Assembly: GCA_947034895.1 (NCBI GenBank)
Contig: OX344764.1
Coordinates: 35,714,935-35,778,934, forward strand
DNA length: 64,000 bases
Direction of reading: 5' to 3'
Origin: Rhytidiadelphus loreus
Taxonomy: Eukaryota > Streptophyta > Bryopsida > Hypnales > Hylocomiaceae
Below, piece by piece: positions 24,825-37,442 of this stretch. Each line of letters opens with the position of its first letter. Within the stretch, counting starts at the first letter, position 1. The notes beneath the pieces are model-generated. The model was not told the origin of the DNA, searched no databases, and was given only the letters and a program-made list of their open reading frames with translations. A program made the position numbers and the translations under genes.

Positions 24825-27800
24825 GTATTTCTAACTCTGAATTTCTAACTCTTTCTGGCAAGAAAGTTTTGGAAGGAACTCGTTGTCGGAAGTTGTATCA
24901 ACTCTCTATTATGGTGATTCTCCCGAAACATGCAGTAGCACCCCTACATATCGACTCTGCTCATATCGTATCAAGTTCTATAGAGGAAGCGTGTACGACA
25001 GATTCATTAGGAGTCGATTCAGTTCTTATAGCCAGTTCTTCAAAGGCTCATGACAACCTTGTTCTATGGCATCAGAGAATGGGACACGTGAATATTGATA
25101 CTATTAACAAAATGAGTGCCAACGACAATCTTTCTGATTTCAAGCTGGAGAAGCATACTCAGCTTCAACACCCGTGTGAAGGCTGCATGCTTGGTAAGCA
25201 ACACAAATCTTCTTACAAGCATGATCCAAATAAGCAACGCTCTCTTGTACCAGGTCAATTGATTCATGAAGATGTCTCTGGAAAACAAAACCAGAATCCC
25301 TCACTTAAAGGTTCCCTATATTATGTGTTATACAAGGATGATGCCACTGCGTACTGATTTGTCCATTTTGCTCGGCAAAAATCTGAGGCATTTCCATTCT
25401 TTAAGCGAGTAGTGAAGATTGTTAAAAAGGAAACAGGTCAAGACGTTATTGCCATTCGAACTGATCAAGGCAAGGAATTTGTCAATGAAGCTTTTGACAA
25501 GTATCTTGATGACATGAATATCTCTCGACAAACCAGTACGGTCTATACTCCACAGCAGAATGGGTATATTGAACGAGACAACAGAACTATGATGGAGATG
25601 GCGCGTAGTCTTCTTCATGCTAAAGACTTACCGAAGAAACTATGGGCTGAGGCTATTAGCACGTCAGTATACATATTGAACAGGACCATCAATCATCAAC
25701 TTGGCAACACCACTCCTTATGAGAAGTGGTTTGGGGAGAAACCTTCAGTTCAAAGTTTACGAGTTTTAGGCTCCTTAGCCTGGGTCTTCGTAAACAAAGC
25801 TGTGAGGACAAAATTAGACCCTAAAAGCATCCAAACATACTTCGTGGGGTATTCCTCAACGAGCCGAGCATATCGGTTTTGGGAGCCTGTGACTGATAAG
25901 ATTCTTGAAAGTGCCGACTACACTATTGATGAGCAATCTGGAAAGTACCGTTCAGGTTTTCCGCCAGATCCTGGCCTTGAAGAATTTGTGAATATATCGA
26001 TGGATTCATTACCGCAACTTATAACTAATCCAGTTATTCAACTCCACCGTCCTATAGATATCATTGATGATATTTCTGATGGAGCTACACATGGAGATTT
26101 GAATAGCAATGTGGATTGGCCGCAAATTTCATCCCCAAATGACGTTCATGATTTTGTACAGAAAGAAGCACCGGCACTAGTTGCTGCTCCTCCCAAATTA
26201 CAAGTGGGAGTTTCATCGCCCCCAGATATTTTGCAGGTTAACTCCTCAATAGTGGAACTTGCTGATGCAGATGAAGAACCAAATAATCAAAGGTTCCGAT
26301 CCATCCAAGAGCTCTTGAGTTGTACACCACGTCTTCCGGACTACCCCAACTTCCCTGAGTTACCGGAAGAACCAGAGCCGCCTGATTTATTATACATTGA
26401 TCCAATGCATCCGGATGCTATTCGTATTTCTAATGCTTTAATTGCATCAGTGGGAGAAGCAATTCAAGAACCTCAAACATATCACGAGGCAATATCTTCC
26501 ATTCATTCTACATCGTGGCAACAGGCAATGGATCATGAGTATTCTTCTCTAATCGAGAATCAGACTTGGGAGTTGGTTTTGAAACCTCCAGATCGAAAAC
26601 CCGTATGCAACAAATGGGTATATAAAGTTAAATACAAGCCAAATGGTGAGGTTGATAAATTCAAAGCAAGACTCGTTGCTAAAGGTTTCACGCAGAAACG
26701 TGGGATTGACTTTACAGAGACTTACTCACCTGTTATCCGTTATGATTCTATTCGGGCAATTTTTGCGATTGCAGCTGCAAGGAAGATGGACCTTCGGCAA
26801 TTCGATATAGGTACTGCCTTCTTGAACGGTGACCTTTCCGAAGAGATTTACATGACACAACCACACGGCTACGTTGATCCGCAAAGGCCCAAATATTATT
26901 GTCGCCTTAAGAAGAGTATCTATGGTTTACGTCAATCTGCTAGACAATGGAACTTGCGCATTTCAGTTTTTCTCAAGCAATTTCGACTGATTAGTAGCGA
27001 AGCAGATTGTTGCGTTTACTCAAACCATGGCAACTTGCATACTATACTCGGCATCTACGTGGACGATGGAGTCATTGCATCCACAAATCCAGCTTATATT
27101 GAAAGTATTTTGGTATATTTGGAGAGTGCTTTTAAAGTCACTCGTGGTCAGATGGATTATTTTGTTGGATTTCAAATTGAACGTTGTCCAGTTACAGGTT
27201 CTATTTTTGTTCATCAAGAACGATACATCCAGGACGTCCTTGTTCGGTTTGGATTACAGGATGCTCACGAGGTGGCAATCCCAGCTGATACACATGCAAA
27301 GCTTTCGAAGAACAATGATCCTAAAGACCCTGCGGTGGATGTTCCTTATCGACAAGGCGTTGGCTGTCTTATGTATGCCACAATAATTACACGCCCAGAT
27401 ATAGCTTATGCAGTCAACAAAGTTTCTTTATTTCAGAAAAAAACCCAGCAAAGCCATTGGACAGCAGTGAAGCGCATTATGCGTTATCTTAAACATACCA
27501 AGCGTTTTGGCCTTTACTATAATGGTCAATCTCCTCCTCCACGTCTAATTGGCTACAGTGACGCAAATTTTGGTGGTGATTTGGATGACCGCAAGAGCCG
27601 GACTGGTTTCGTTTATATTTTAGGTTCTGCAGCGATTGCCTGGGGAAGTCATAAGCAAGGTTGCTTTGCAGACTCGACAACGATTGCAGAGCTGGTAGCT
27701 ATGGCCGAATCAACAAAGGAGACGATATGGCTATGTCGACTACTTCGGACTCTCGATTGTACGCAGGAACTTCCTCTCACAATCTATTGTGATAATCAAG

Positions 27801-28051
27801 CAGCTATCGCTCTAGTAAAAAATCCTGAATATCACAAGCGAACAAAGCATGTGGATATGAAATACTACGCCATCCGTACATATTATGAAGACAAATTGCT
27901 GGATTTTACATATATTCATACCACAGAACAGATTGCTGACATTTTCACAAAAGCTTTACCTCAAGATACTTTTCAACGTCTCCGGCACCTAATGGGCGTT
28001 CGCACATTCCACGAGAATCAGTGGGAGTATGAAGATAAGAATTCTTTGTAG
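24821..28051 (+). pseudogene. Ty1/copia pol, 5'-truncated (integrase, RT, RNase H)
   Basis: This is a Ty1/copia-type polyprotein fragment of 1076 codons in one frame with a single internal TGA at 25355-25357. The Gag and protease regions are missing, so the element cannot be autonomous. Order of domains: GAG-pre-integrase with LWHQRMGH and CEGCMLGKQH (about residues 85-130); integrase core with D in HEDVSG, D in RTDQGKEF and E in NGYIERDNRT; reverse transcriptase with KWVYKVKYKPNG and the active-site YVDD (about 27057); RNase H with GYSDANFGGD, CDNQAA and TKHVDMKYY; it ends TKALPQ... with TAG at 28049-28051. The long open frame suggests a fairly young element despite its truncation. The 5' boundary coincides with the arm of the inverted repeat at 24725-24824. 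Confidence 0.9.
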
Positions 28052-28059
28052 AATGTGTA

Positions 28060-28343
28060 TGGATCTGTGGGAGTATTAGTGGATGAAATCCATCCACATT
28101 CTACTCAGGGTTTCATTCACTGTTTGTTTCATAGACTATTAGTCTGCCTTTCCTGTCTTTGTTAGTTTAGTTCGTTCTGCAGTTAGAGAGTGTCTGTGTT
28201 AGAGAGAGAGAGTGCGAAATGCACATTGAGCTCTGTGAAACACTAGAGAATTGTAATACGACTCATTTGCATTGCTGAATAAAGGATGCATAAGCTTGCA
28301 CCATATCTGTACTCTGGACGAGAGATAGTATGGTATTCTTTAA
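28060..28343 (+). mobile_element. Probable 3' LTR of the truncated copia element
   Basis: A purine-rich GTGGGAG (about 28069) follows pol as a candidate polypurine tract. Downstream non-coding sequence contains GTGGATGAAATCCATCCAC (a short palindrome), AGAGAGAGAG and AATAAA (about 28280). Similarity to module E resumes at AGGTGCTCGATCACC (28344), so the element ends there. There is no 5' LTR for comparison, so the exact LTR start and the target duplication cannot be fixed. Confidence 0.5.
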
Positions 28344-31300
28344 GGTGCTCGATCACCAGATTGATTGAAGCGGAGGTCACTATTACAACAATCATGTTCG
28401 CCAAGTAATTGAAAATTTCCATTTTATTTTGTAGAATGATGCGAAAGATCTCTCACTACTTTGGTGGTAAAATGTCCAAAATTTCAGAGTTTAGAGCACT
28501 ACTACGGACACATTGAAGTGCCTATTTACATAGCTCTCGATACACATGGCAATCATGTGCTCAGGCTCCACTGGGGCAACTCGAAACTTGCTGGGACAGG
28601 GCTTCTCAGGATCCTGGATGTGAGCTTTCACCAAGGAGATTCACATTGGAAAGCATCCGTAGTAGTATTAAAACTGGAGCCAGAATCCAATGTGCGTAGC
28701 CTGGTGAGTGCAAATAGTAACATGAGATCGATCATAGAGTGAGTGAATGGTTGCAATAATTTCTGAAGGGCAGAAAACAATTGTTTGTATCTCTCCAGCA
28801 CTGATCTTGTACCATACTACCGTTGCCTCCTTGATTCTGCGACTGAAGTGGAAATAACAGGAGGTATTCTGTAGCAAGCACTAGAGCTATCTTCACCTAA
28901 TGCACATGTTCCTGTCAATTCAACGAAGACTAATGCTCACAACAGGTTAATACTTGAAACTTCGGAAGCCAACCATATTTCCAGATTTCCACATATCACA
29001 TTTCCAGATATCTGTGCCATGTTATTTTTTAAGGAACGAGAAATTCAGTTCATCTCTATTCAAGTTAATAATGTTCAATGCCAAAGCCTAGGCGCTTTGG
29101 ATTCGGAGCTATTCCTTGACATTTGCTTCAGTTGAACTCCCAGAGGAATACAGCTTGAAAATAGGCAGCGACGATTCCTCTCGTTTCAGATATATGTTGC
29201 AATTAACATGCCGCAGACATGCCCAAGGAAATTGGGCCCCGCAAAAAATTGGATAAATTCCGAAATGCTTGATGACGCTGCCATCTGACTGCAATTCCAC
29301 ATTTCTAGCTCCTGCAACAAAGCTCACATTTATGATTGCACCGTCAAGTACTCGATCAAGATTCAATGATACAAGAAACACGAGTGTTGGGAACTTACAG
29401 CAGCCCTTGATGGAAACCTGTGGCACTGCTCATATTTACCCTATTTCAAATAGATGATTAATTGGATCCCTGAGAGCATCCGCAACTTCACCAGAATAGC
29501 AATCTCGCATATATTTCGTGCTAGCACTTCTCATCATCATGAAACTTCCAGTGTAACGGTCATCCGGCCTGAAGTGGATGTGCCGCCTCCTCTATTCCCA
29601 GGACTGGCACTGGAAAGCTTTGTTGAAATCGAAGCTTGTAATGAAGAACCAGAGCCTGCTGCCAAAGATTCCCACAGATATACTTAGAGACTTGACCACT
29701 TTCTCTCCAGACAAAAATAAGTCGGTTGCTTGGTTCAAGCCAAGGCTCAAGTCTCTTACACGTAATTCTGAAGGTTATTCTGAATCATGTGAACAATTTC
29801 GTTGACTTATCTGCCCATTAAAACTATTACAGACTCAATTAAAGGGTGACTACCGAGCATGACGAGAATAGGAGTAGAAGACAGCAAGTTCAGAATCTTT
29901 GATGTACATGGAACTTGCACCAGCTCCGCTATCTTCGTGTCATATATGGGAATAACAAATAACGCCTGGAAATCACGACATTGAAACCCACCCCCATTCT
30001 AATATTTCTGTTAAAAAATAATCACTTTCAATTGGAAGTGCTGAGTGTATGAAAGGAGCAAGTACGTACTACCTTCGCATGGTCAGGAGAAAGGTGATTC
30101 GGATTGCAATCTCCGCTTTTAGTGAGAGGAATGTCCATGTTGTTCTTGGGGAACGTTGTTAATTGGTTCAGCATCAACCCGCTTCTGGAGACATAAATCA
30201 CAATAAGTTAATTTACGGTGTACTTTCACAGTGCGAGTCTTAGGTGTAACTTTGGTACCGAGATCGGAATGGTACCGAGATCCTCCACAAGAAGCTCCTC
30301 CTCAAATAGACCCTTGACCCCGCAGAAACCCTAATTTCACTCCTCAATAACGAAGCGCACCGTGGGTCATGCCTCACTCCGCAATCTTAACAACCCCAAG
30401 TTCTAAATCCTGACGCCAGAACTCCCCAAGCTGTAGTTTTGTGAGCAATCGGTGCTAGTATTAGTTATATGAGAAACAGAACGAGAGCTTGGGTTCACTT
30501 GATGCAAAGCTGGAGTTGCTACGAGGAACTCGCTGTAGCCCTCCCAGGCTTAGGTCAAGTGCTTATAAGGAGCAAAAGATTGCTCATACATGTGCTGTTT
30601 TCGCTCATGTTTCTGTTCCTGATGTTTTACAACAATGGCAGGCGTGCGTTGTGACTATTGCTGTCAAGATGCCTGTGCAGAAAACATTAACAAAGCACTT
30701 GAAAAAAGGATTCACGATTGCAGGAATCAATTAAATAAGGCCTTAAAATAAACTGACCGTGGGTGGGAGAATCGAGTCAAGGAGTAGTTGATATATTAGT
30801 ATCTTGTACAGAAAGCACGATCAGATGGTATTATCCTGAACTCCATACTCGCTCCAACTTGTGAGATCATCTGAATTCCGCCCTGCATTCGGGGTATGTA
30901 CGGAAGTGCAACAGCAATTCGGAATGGATAATCATAGCCATGGAAGCCCTTTGTCTTGCAACCTCAAATCCATCTAACGTCAAATTCGTGAAATTGGCAG
31001 AAATTCACGAAATTGAGACGGCTTCAAACTCCCATCTCGACACTTAGATCTATAGCAGTCCTCGTATTTAAAGCTTCCTGCAATTGAATGTCAAAATTTC
31101 GGTGCTCTGAATTGCATCAATTGAATGAATATGACCTCAGTGACTTCAACCACTCCAAATGGCATATAACGGAGAGAATCTGGACAGGCAAGGAACTTGT
31201 GCAAATCACCCTTTCCGTTCGAATTATTTACAAGTCCAATTAGGTGCTATCACTGACATCGCGGGTACCCCGACTTGGGGGTGAATTATGTATGTGCTCA

Positions 31301-31645
31301 TGACCTTGCCCACCAATACAATCCGTGGCAGTCGCCTTGTTCAATGATTATGTGATCGAGTAAATACACACTTGCACCAAAGCCATGAGCAGATGTTTAA
31401 CGCAATTGCGAACTGAAGTGAACCCAACTTCAGGATCCACGAAATTATTAATCAATTTCCATTCCGAAGAATTGCATCAAGAATAAAAATGCCGCGTTGA
31501 GATCAATCTCAACAAAAATGTTGACTCACTAACCACTAAAGCTTGATTATTCTACAAGTGAAGTTGCTCGATCAGTGTTCTAAGAAATGGGATCGGAGCG
31601 ACCATACTGGAAATGGCCACCGGTGCCCCCTCTCGACGGAACTGA
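28344..31645 (+). repeat. Module E, copy 2 (with an internal inversion)
   Basis: Homologous to 10577-13524 and, inverted, to 47702-51876. It begins exactly where the copia element ends. The part 28520-29332 runs in the opposite direction from the rest relative to copy 3. Relative to copy 3 it lacks the part equivalent to about 48840-49655, and it keeps the GGTACCGAGATCC segment (about 30270-30440) that is also in copies 1 and 4. Reading frames are short and inconsistent between copies. No functional gene is supported. Confidence 0.7.
30489..30734 (+). pseudogene. Conserved reading-frame remnant in module E2
   Basis: An 81-codon frame carrying CAVFAHVSVPDVLQQWQACVV, equivalent to the frames at 12449-12622 and 48625-48837 (minus). 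After QACVVTIAV the sequence departs from the other two copies because of indels. Family unknown. Confidence 0.35.
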
Positions 31646-33186
31646 TTACTGCGGGTCATCAAAGTGCGAGAAGTCGGGGGAGCAGTTGAGCCCGCCCTTG
31701 GGGGTGATGTGCTTGCCCTGCAAGAAAGCCGTCACGGCGGCCTTGTTGAACGTGTTGGACGTGTGGATGCCGTCCCAGCTGAGATGCGCCGCGGGATCCC
31801 TGCAGTGCGACAAAGTCAAATCCACGAACTGGTTGTCCACCAGGCCCGCGTGCCCGCAAGTCACCTCCTTGTTGAAGTTGTACGCACCCCCCGCGCCGCA
31901 GCAAGCCTTCAACGGCGCCGTCACGTTGTACTTCTTCGGCTCCTTCAGGATGTCCGTGAACACGCCGTGAGCGTCGCCATACAGCAGCTGCGCTTGCGGG
32001 TACTTCACCCGCAGCTCCTCCATCTTCTCGCCCAGCAGCTGGTTGTGGCGGTGCGTGATTTGGTTGAGGTCGCTCAGGCAACCATGGCGGTCGTACTTGG
32101 CGTGCGGGCCGCCGTACATGGACAGCATGGCGGGGATGCAGCCCAACGGAGGCAGGTTCACCACCAGAAGGGTCCGGGCCGTGGGCAGCTGCAGCGTGGC
32201 CGTCTTCGGGGGAGTGTACAGCACCGGCGTCAGCATCGCCTTGATGTGCGTTTCGATGGCTTCCACCACCTGGGGCACTATGTAGCGCGTCTGGCGCGGC
32301 GTGAGCGTCTTGTCGTACAGGCTGGAGAAGTAGTCTTGGTAGCCGGACCACACCAGGAACAGCGACTCGCTGACGGTGGCCAGCTTGGGCAGGCTCTGGT
32401 TGAGTCCGGGCGAGTGGAAGATGGGGCTCTCGTAGAACCACACGCGCGTTTTGTAGCGCTCGTACCACTGATGCTGCACGTCCAGCGAGAACGGGCTGTT
32501 GAATCCCGAGTCCCTGCGCCACACCTTCACGCTCCGCGCCGGCGCGCCATAGGCCGCGAAGTTGGTGCCGAACGTGAAGTCGGCTCCCGTTCCCCGCAGC
32601 ACTGGGTAGATGGGCCGCAGGCGCACTCCGAAAGCTGCCATTCAACAGAGCCAACAGCAAATCCAATCAGTACACTGTCTCCAACAAACCATCAATCAAT
32701 CCCGGGGAACTCAATCCTCTAAGTCATCATCTACTAATGACACAGACTGTAAATCAACCCCTAACTGATAGTGAAGTCCTGTGAATATGCAATGTTCTTG
32801 GTGCTTGTCAGCTTCCATGCCAGTGTGTATTATTACTTAATTGGTGGATGAATTAGCTTGTATTGAATTGAGGGTTGCAGGATTGAATTGGAATGAGCCG
32901 CGTTCGTACCAAGGAAGTCGAGCAACAATTTGCCGTCGGTGAATCGATCCGCGGCATGGCCCGGAAACAGAATGCCATGTGGGTCGAGCTCGGCGTTCGC
33001 GAACTGGTCGGGAAAGGCCGCGATGGAGTTTCCGGTGTCGGTCAGCGAGTCTCCGAACGCATACACCGCCGGAAACTGGCACTGGGGCAAGGTCTTGTTG
33101 GCCGAAGCCACGTGCATCGATTGCAGCAAGCAAGCAGCAACGAGGACACCCCAGCAGAGCATCCCCAGTCTGGACGTGGACGCCAT
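31646..33186 (-). CDS. GDSL esterase/lipase, copy 2 (two exons)
   Basis: A secreted SGNH/GDSL hydrolase of 421 residues; exon 1 is 33186-32910, the 275-bp intron is 32909-32635, and exon 2 is 32634-31646. The same GT/AG junctions as in copies 1 and 3 give DFLAFGV. The signal peptide spans residues 1-29 with hydrophobic core MLCWGVLVAACLL. Block I FGDSLTDTGNS is canonical (Ser47). GTNFAAYGA matches block II, with Gly115 as the oxyanion-hole candidate. Block III is GYQD, with Gln192 in place of the usual Asn. DGIH gives the Asp380/His383 pair. It differs from copy 3 at one residue by eye (FVDLTL here, FVNLTL there). It faces copy 3 across an 11.7 kb spacer, both genes being transcribed away from it. 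The frame, splice sites and TATA box are intact, so it is a good candidate for a working gene. Exon GC is far above that of the surroundings. Confidence 0.9.
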
Positions 33187-33412
33187 TCTTGACGTCGTCG
33201 CCAGCCCCGAAGCCAAATTCCTAATCCACCCGCTTCCAAGTGTTATTCAGTTGCCGCGCCGAGTAATCGTGCAGTTAATTATATAAGTAGAATCCCCCTA
33301 GCTGCCGATCGATCTGGTGGAGCCGCAGTTGGTCCGTCTGCAGTGATAGAGCTCGTGTGTTGGAGGAGTGAGTTGCGGAGTTGAATGAGATTGAAGTGCG
33401 AGTGCTGAGCCC

Positions 33413-33419
33413 ATTTATA
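33413..33419 (-). promoter_or_regulatory. TATA box of GDSL copy 2
   Basis: Reads TATAAAT on the minus strand, 227 bp upstream of the ATG, within a promoter that is almost identical to that of copy 3. Confidence 0.65.
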
Positions 33420-33815
33420 CCGATCGAAGGAAGCTCGAGGTGCAGACGCGGTAACCTAAGCTTAGTCCCAGCCTCCGAGTTGACAAACGAAGTAGTTACT
33501 GTCGCTTTGTTGAATTCTAAAATAGTGTGATGAATAGTGTGATGAAGAGTGTGATGAATAAATATAATATTGAGGGAGGTGAACGTGCTATTTGTTTTGC
33601 TTTAAAGTGTTCTCACAAAGGACTTTCAGTTTAGCGGCGAATCAAAAACATTTGACAACAGCGCGTGGAGGAGACCGAGGAGTATGATTTTGCTTCTTTT
33701 TCGAGTGGGTCCTCCACTCGATGGAATCTGCGACTGTGCTGTCTGAGTGGTTACGACGACTGGATGTGTGACTCAGGACTGACTACTTTACTCCTGCTTC
33801 TGTAATATCACACTA
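33420..33815 (-). promoter_or_regulatory. Upstream region of GDSL copy 2 to the palindrome edge
   Basis: Near-identical inverted counterpart of 45520-45927. Homology stops just after TAATATCACA (about 33804-33813), the inner edge of the inverted repeat. Direct repeats of GTGTGATGAA (about 33524-33560) are partly reduced in the copy 3 promoter. No known motif is assigned. Confidence 0.55.
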
Positions 33816-36800
33816 GTATGCCTTACTCCAATTTTTCCTTTCCTTTTATTATATATTAAATTGTGGCAAAACGGTAGTTGATACTTGTCAAAAAAAATTA
33901 TTCTTTTTTTGTTTTGCTTTCAACTTAAAATGATGATTCTATCTTGAAAGTCTATGTTTGGACTTTATTTTGACTTAATATTATACATTTGCACTTTTTA
34001 TTTCATTTTTTCATTATTTTTTTCAAATTTTTATTTTTATTTTCTAACATTTTTGAACCAGCTTCCAGCTTCTTATCAACAACAAGTACATGTTATATTA
34101 ATTATGGACTGTGGATTTGTTCATAACTAACCCCTAAAGCCCTAAACTACATTTTTTGGCAACATCGTGATTTGGGGCGTTGGTTGACTATGAATGGAAT
34201 TTTTTTTTCTTTGAAATTTTCACACAACATGTGCCCAAGGAGTAGCTTTAAGGCCCAACAAGTTTCATAACTTTTGACTACATGGTTAAAAAGTTACTGT
34301 ATGACATGTAGTTTTCATTATTCGGCAAGCAACCCGGGTAGCTAAAAAAAGCTTCTTTGAAAATAATTTTTTGAAGAAATAAACTTTTGCAATTGGAATT
34401 CTAGATTTATATATAAGTGGAAAAGTTCAAAGCATTCTAATTTGATTAATGAGATGAAAGTTACAAGGAATTTTAGATTGCCGGTAATTTGCCGGTAGTT
34501 TGTCAGTACTTATAGAATCTCTACTCTAAGATAAACTTTGAAGTCCTTAGTTTTAACTCAATTTTCAATATTTTTGGAGAAAAACAACAACAATAGGTGT
34601 AGATTTTTTATTACAACATTACAACCATTTGGATTGGCATTTTTCAATTTCATAAATAAATTCTTAAAAATTTAGTATTTCGAATCATTCTCTAGTTCTT
34701 TCTACTTACTATTTTTTTCCTATATATTGTACAATTCTGAATGATCTAAAAATTTTCAAGCATGTAGTCAATGTGCCTTGAAGAATGAATCCAAAGAAGC
34801 ACCACCATGACAGATGTATATGGTTGTTATAGCCACTTTTGGGTGCATAGTGACACTTTTGTCACAATGCACTCAGAATGTTAATTAATTAATTTAAAAA
34901 AAATTCAACTCCCTCCAAGGCCCCTCCACCCCAGGTTTAAAAAAAATTATTAATTTAAATTAATTTCTTAGTTCTTCATCCCCCTCCCCCTACTTATAAT
35001 TTTTTGAACGAGATTAACATGACAAACAATATGGGACAATGAAAATTCCGTATTATATATTTGTATATCGTATCCATATCCGCATCCATATTCATATTGT
35101 ACAATATTCCAATATCAAGTATCTCTATCCATATTTTGGTACCATATCCATACAATATCCAAATCCATATTTTGATTCCGTATCCATATTTGGATGGATG
35201 GCTCAAAATCCTCAGATTAAATCTCAAAGATCAACGGCTTAAATTTTTTTGAAAAATCGACGGCATGCTGAAGGGGGAAGCATTCGTAAAAAAGAGAATC
35301 GACGGCCTATTCATTTTTGAGATAGGGGGCAACTAATGGCAAACTAGATGTATGTACAACCACTTTTGGGTGCATAGTCAATGTGCCTTGAAGAATGAAT
35401 CCAAAGAAGCACCACCATTTTAGACATTTTTTCATACAAATGTGACCTTGTGAAGTTGCATCTTCCCAATTTTTTGCAAGGCCAAGAAAAGGATTTTTAT
35501 CACTTTAAATGCTAATATCTTGCAATCTACATAGTGGAAATTTCTGAAATTTTTTCTATATCTTTTCAAACCAACTTACTATAAGATTCTACAATTTTGT
35601 CTATCTAAAAATCTTTTTTTTCTAAAATTTGGTATTTGTACTAGAAATGGCAGTTGTGGAGCATTTTTGGTGAAGACATATTCAGAAAACTTTAAATATT
35701 AGTTTTTGTCTCCAAAGTCAATACCCATCACTCTAGGAAGAATTGAAATAAAAAATTATAGTCTTGAATTTTGTCCCTAAAGCCAATCTTGGTCACTATA
35801 GTTTTTGAAAGCAAAATTCATATTATCTAATTCTATCTCCAATGCCAATACTTGTCCCTACAAATTATCTTAAAATAAAAAGTCACATTCTCGATATCTA
35901 TCTTTATCTCCACAAATCCAATATCCATCATTACAATTTGTACTAGAATAAAAAAGTCACTAGCCCCAATTCTTAGTTTGCAAGCCCTATACTATCAATC
36001 AAAAAAGAATAATGAAATCAATGTCCCAAACTTTGATGCCCAAACCAATAAACTTCAAAAAAACATAAATTGAAAATAAAAGTTGAGTAGCCAACAATAC
36101 CAAATTTTGAAAGAGTTATTTCAAACACATGCTAAGAGTCTGATTGAAGGATAATGATCTTGGGGGGTCATTTTGTTGTAGTAGAACTAAGTGCACTTCC
36201 CAAGATAATGAGCTATCATATAGTAATACTTGGAAGCATGGCTAAAGTGTGCATTGAGGATACTTTTATATTTTAAGACAATATTCATTATATCTAAAAG
36301 AATGTAAAATAATATGGAGGCTCTAAACACCTTTGAAGCATGCCTAATGCCTTGATCCATATGAAATGACAATACCCATCACACCTACAAAAAAATCAGA
36401 TCTTTGTTCAAATATATTAAATTTCATTATTGAAGTCAATATCCATCATACCAAAAAGAGTATTCAATAATTCACAACACTTCTAACACCTTTGAATCGT
36501 GTATAAGGCCTTTATGTATACAAAATGGCAATGCCTATGAAAAATAACTAATCCTAGTAATAATAATAAAATGTCAGATCCCTTTTTATCCCCTAAAGGA
36601 CCAAGAGATCCCTTGGGGGACTATAGGGAGTTCAGATAGGTCCCTATAATCTTAGTTTCTCTCTTGATTTTTTGAAATTTTTCCCTTAGATTTGCTTTTT
36701 CACTATCTTCATGCATATCTAATTTTTTTAGTGATCAAACATACAATTCAAAAGTTTTTTTTAATTGGAGGTTGGGGGGCAAGATGGGCAAGACAATTTC

Positions 36801-37097
36801 CATTGATTTATGATGTGGAAAGCTAAGGGGAAAGGGATAAGTATTCTACATGGTCTAGGGGTGCATGTAAAAAATAAAGCCCCCTATTTTGGGCCATTCT
36901 AGGGTATACTCTTGCCCTCTTTCGACTAATTTGGGGTCTCTGATCGCAAAAATGAATTAAAAATTTGCCAAAAAGTTCATGTGCAGAAAATAAATAATTC
37001 CAGGGTTTGCCCGCAGGGCCAAGCGAGGGGGTCAGTTCACCCTGGCCCCAGCAAGTCCCCAAGTCTACCCAACAGGTCATCAAGCTGACTATTGTAA
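33816..37097. repeat. AT-rich repeat block in the left part of the palindrome spacer
   Basis: AT-rich repeat DNA without a gene. 34130-35700 resembles 2350-3440 inverted. A segment at 36855-37060 resembles 44010-44210 in the same orientation. A CCCCTAAAGGACCAAGAG end of the element family at 16224 lies at about 36590. The copia element at 37103 is inserted directly after it. Confidence 0.6.
34765..35419. repeat. 44-bp direct repeat flanking a 0.57 kb insertion
   Basis: TAGTCAATGTGCCTTGAAG and the 25 bases after it occur at both 34765-34808 and 35376-35419. The related left block (about 2560-2650) has this sequence once. The inserted 34809-35375 carries a degenerate ATCCATAT array at 35060-35200. 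The phrase CACTTTTGGGTGCATAG lies near both its ends. Confidence 0.75.
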
Positions 37098-37102
37098 GTG
37101 AG

Positions 37103-37337
37103 TGTTGAAGTAGTCATTGACTCAGAAATAGAATAGTAGATGCTATTTCTAGATGACACTAGAATAGAAGGTTCTATCTATATAGAGCGATCTACTAGTT
37201 ACTTTAACTTTAACTTTAACTTTTACACACCTGTATTGGATAGTATATAAAGACCTTCCCCATGCTATGGGAGGATATATTTCTCTTGTTCAATTGTGTT
37301 GTTTGTTATGCTTAATGTTTGTGCCTTCACCTTAACA
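37103..37337 (+). repeat. 5' LTR of the copia element
   Basis: Starts TGTTGAAGTAG and ends CCTTAACA. It contains TATATAA (37244-37250), the likely promoter of the element. The internal sequence begins CGTTATCAGCACGAG, which is in the position of the primer-binding site; it is not the common TGGTATCAGAGC and I do not assign a tRNA. Confidence 0.95.
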
Positions 37338-37442
37338 CGTTATCAGCACGAGACTCTCCCTGATCTCTCAACTTTTATTTTAGTTTTCATTCTCTCTTGT
37401 TTTTAGAGCCTTTACCGTCGGCCGTCCTAGTTTTCTCTATCG

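Noticed and set aside
31664..32722. Long plus-strand frame (352 codons) opposite GDSL copy 2, with equivalents at 13543-14649 and 46625-47683
   Set aside because: It is antisense to a GDSL exon with high GC3, which keeps the opposite frames free of stops. Its composition (Arg, His, Val, Gln rich) is typical of such shadows.
34994..35252. Frames rich in Ile, Tyr, Trp and Lys on both strands
   Set aside because: They translate the ATCCATAT-type simple repeat and are not genes.
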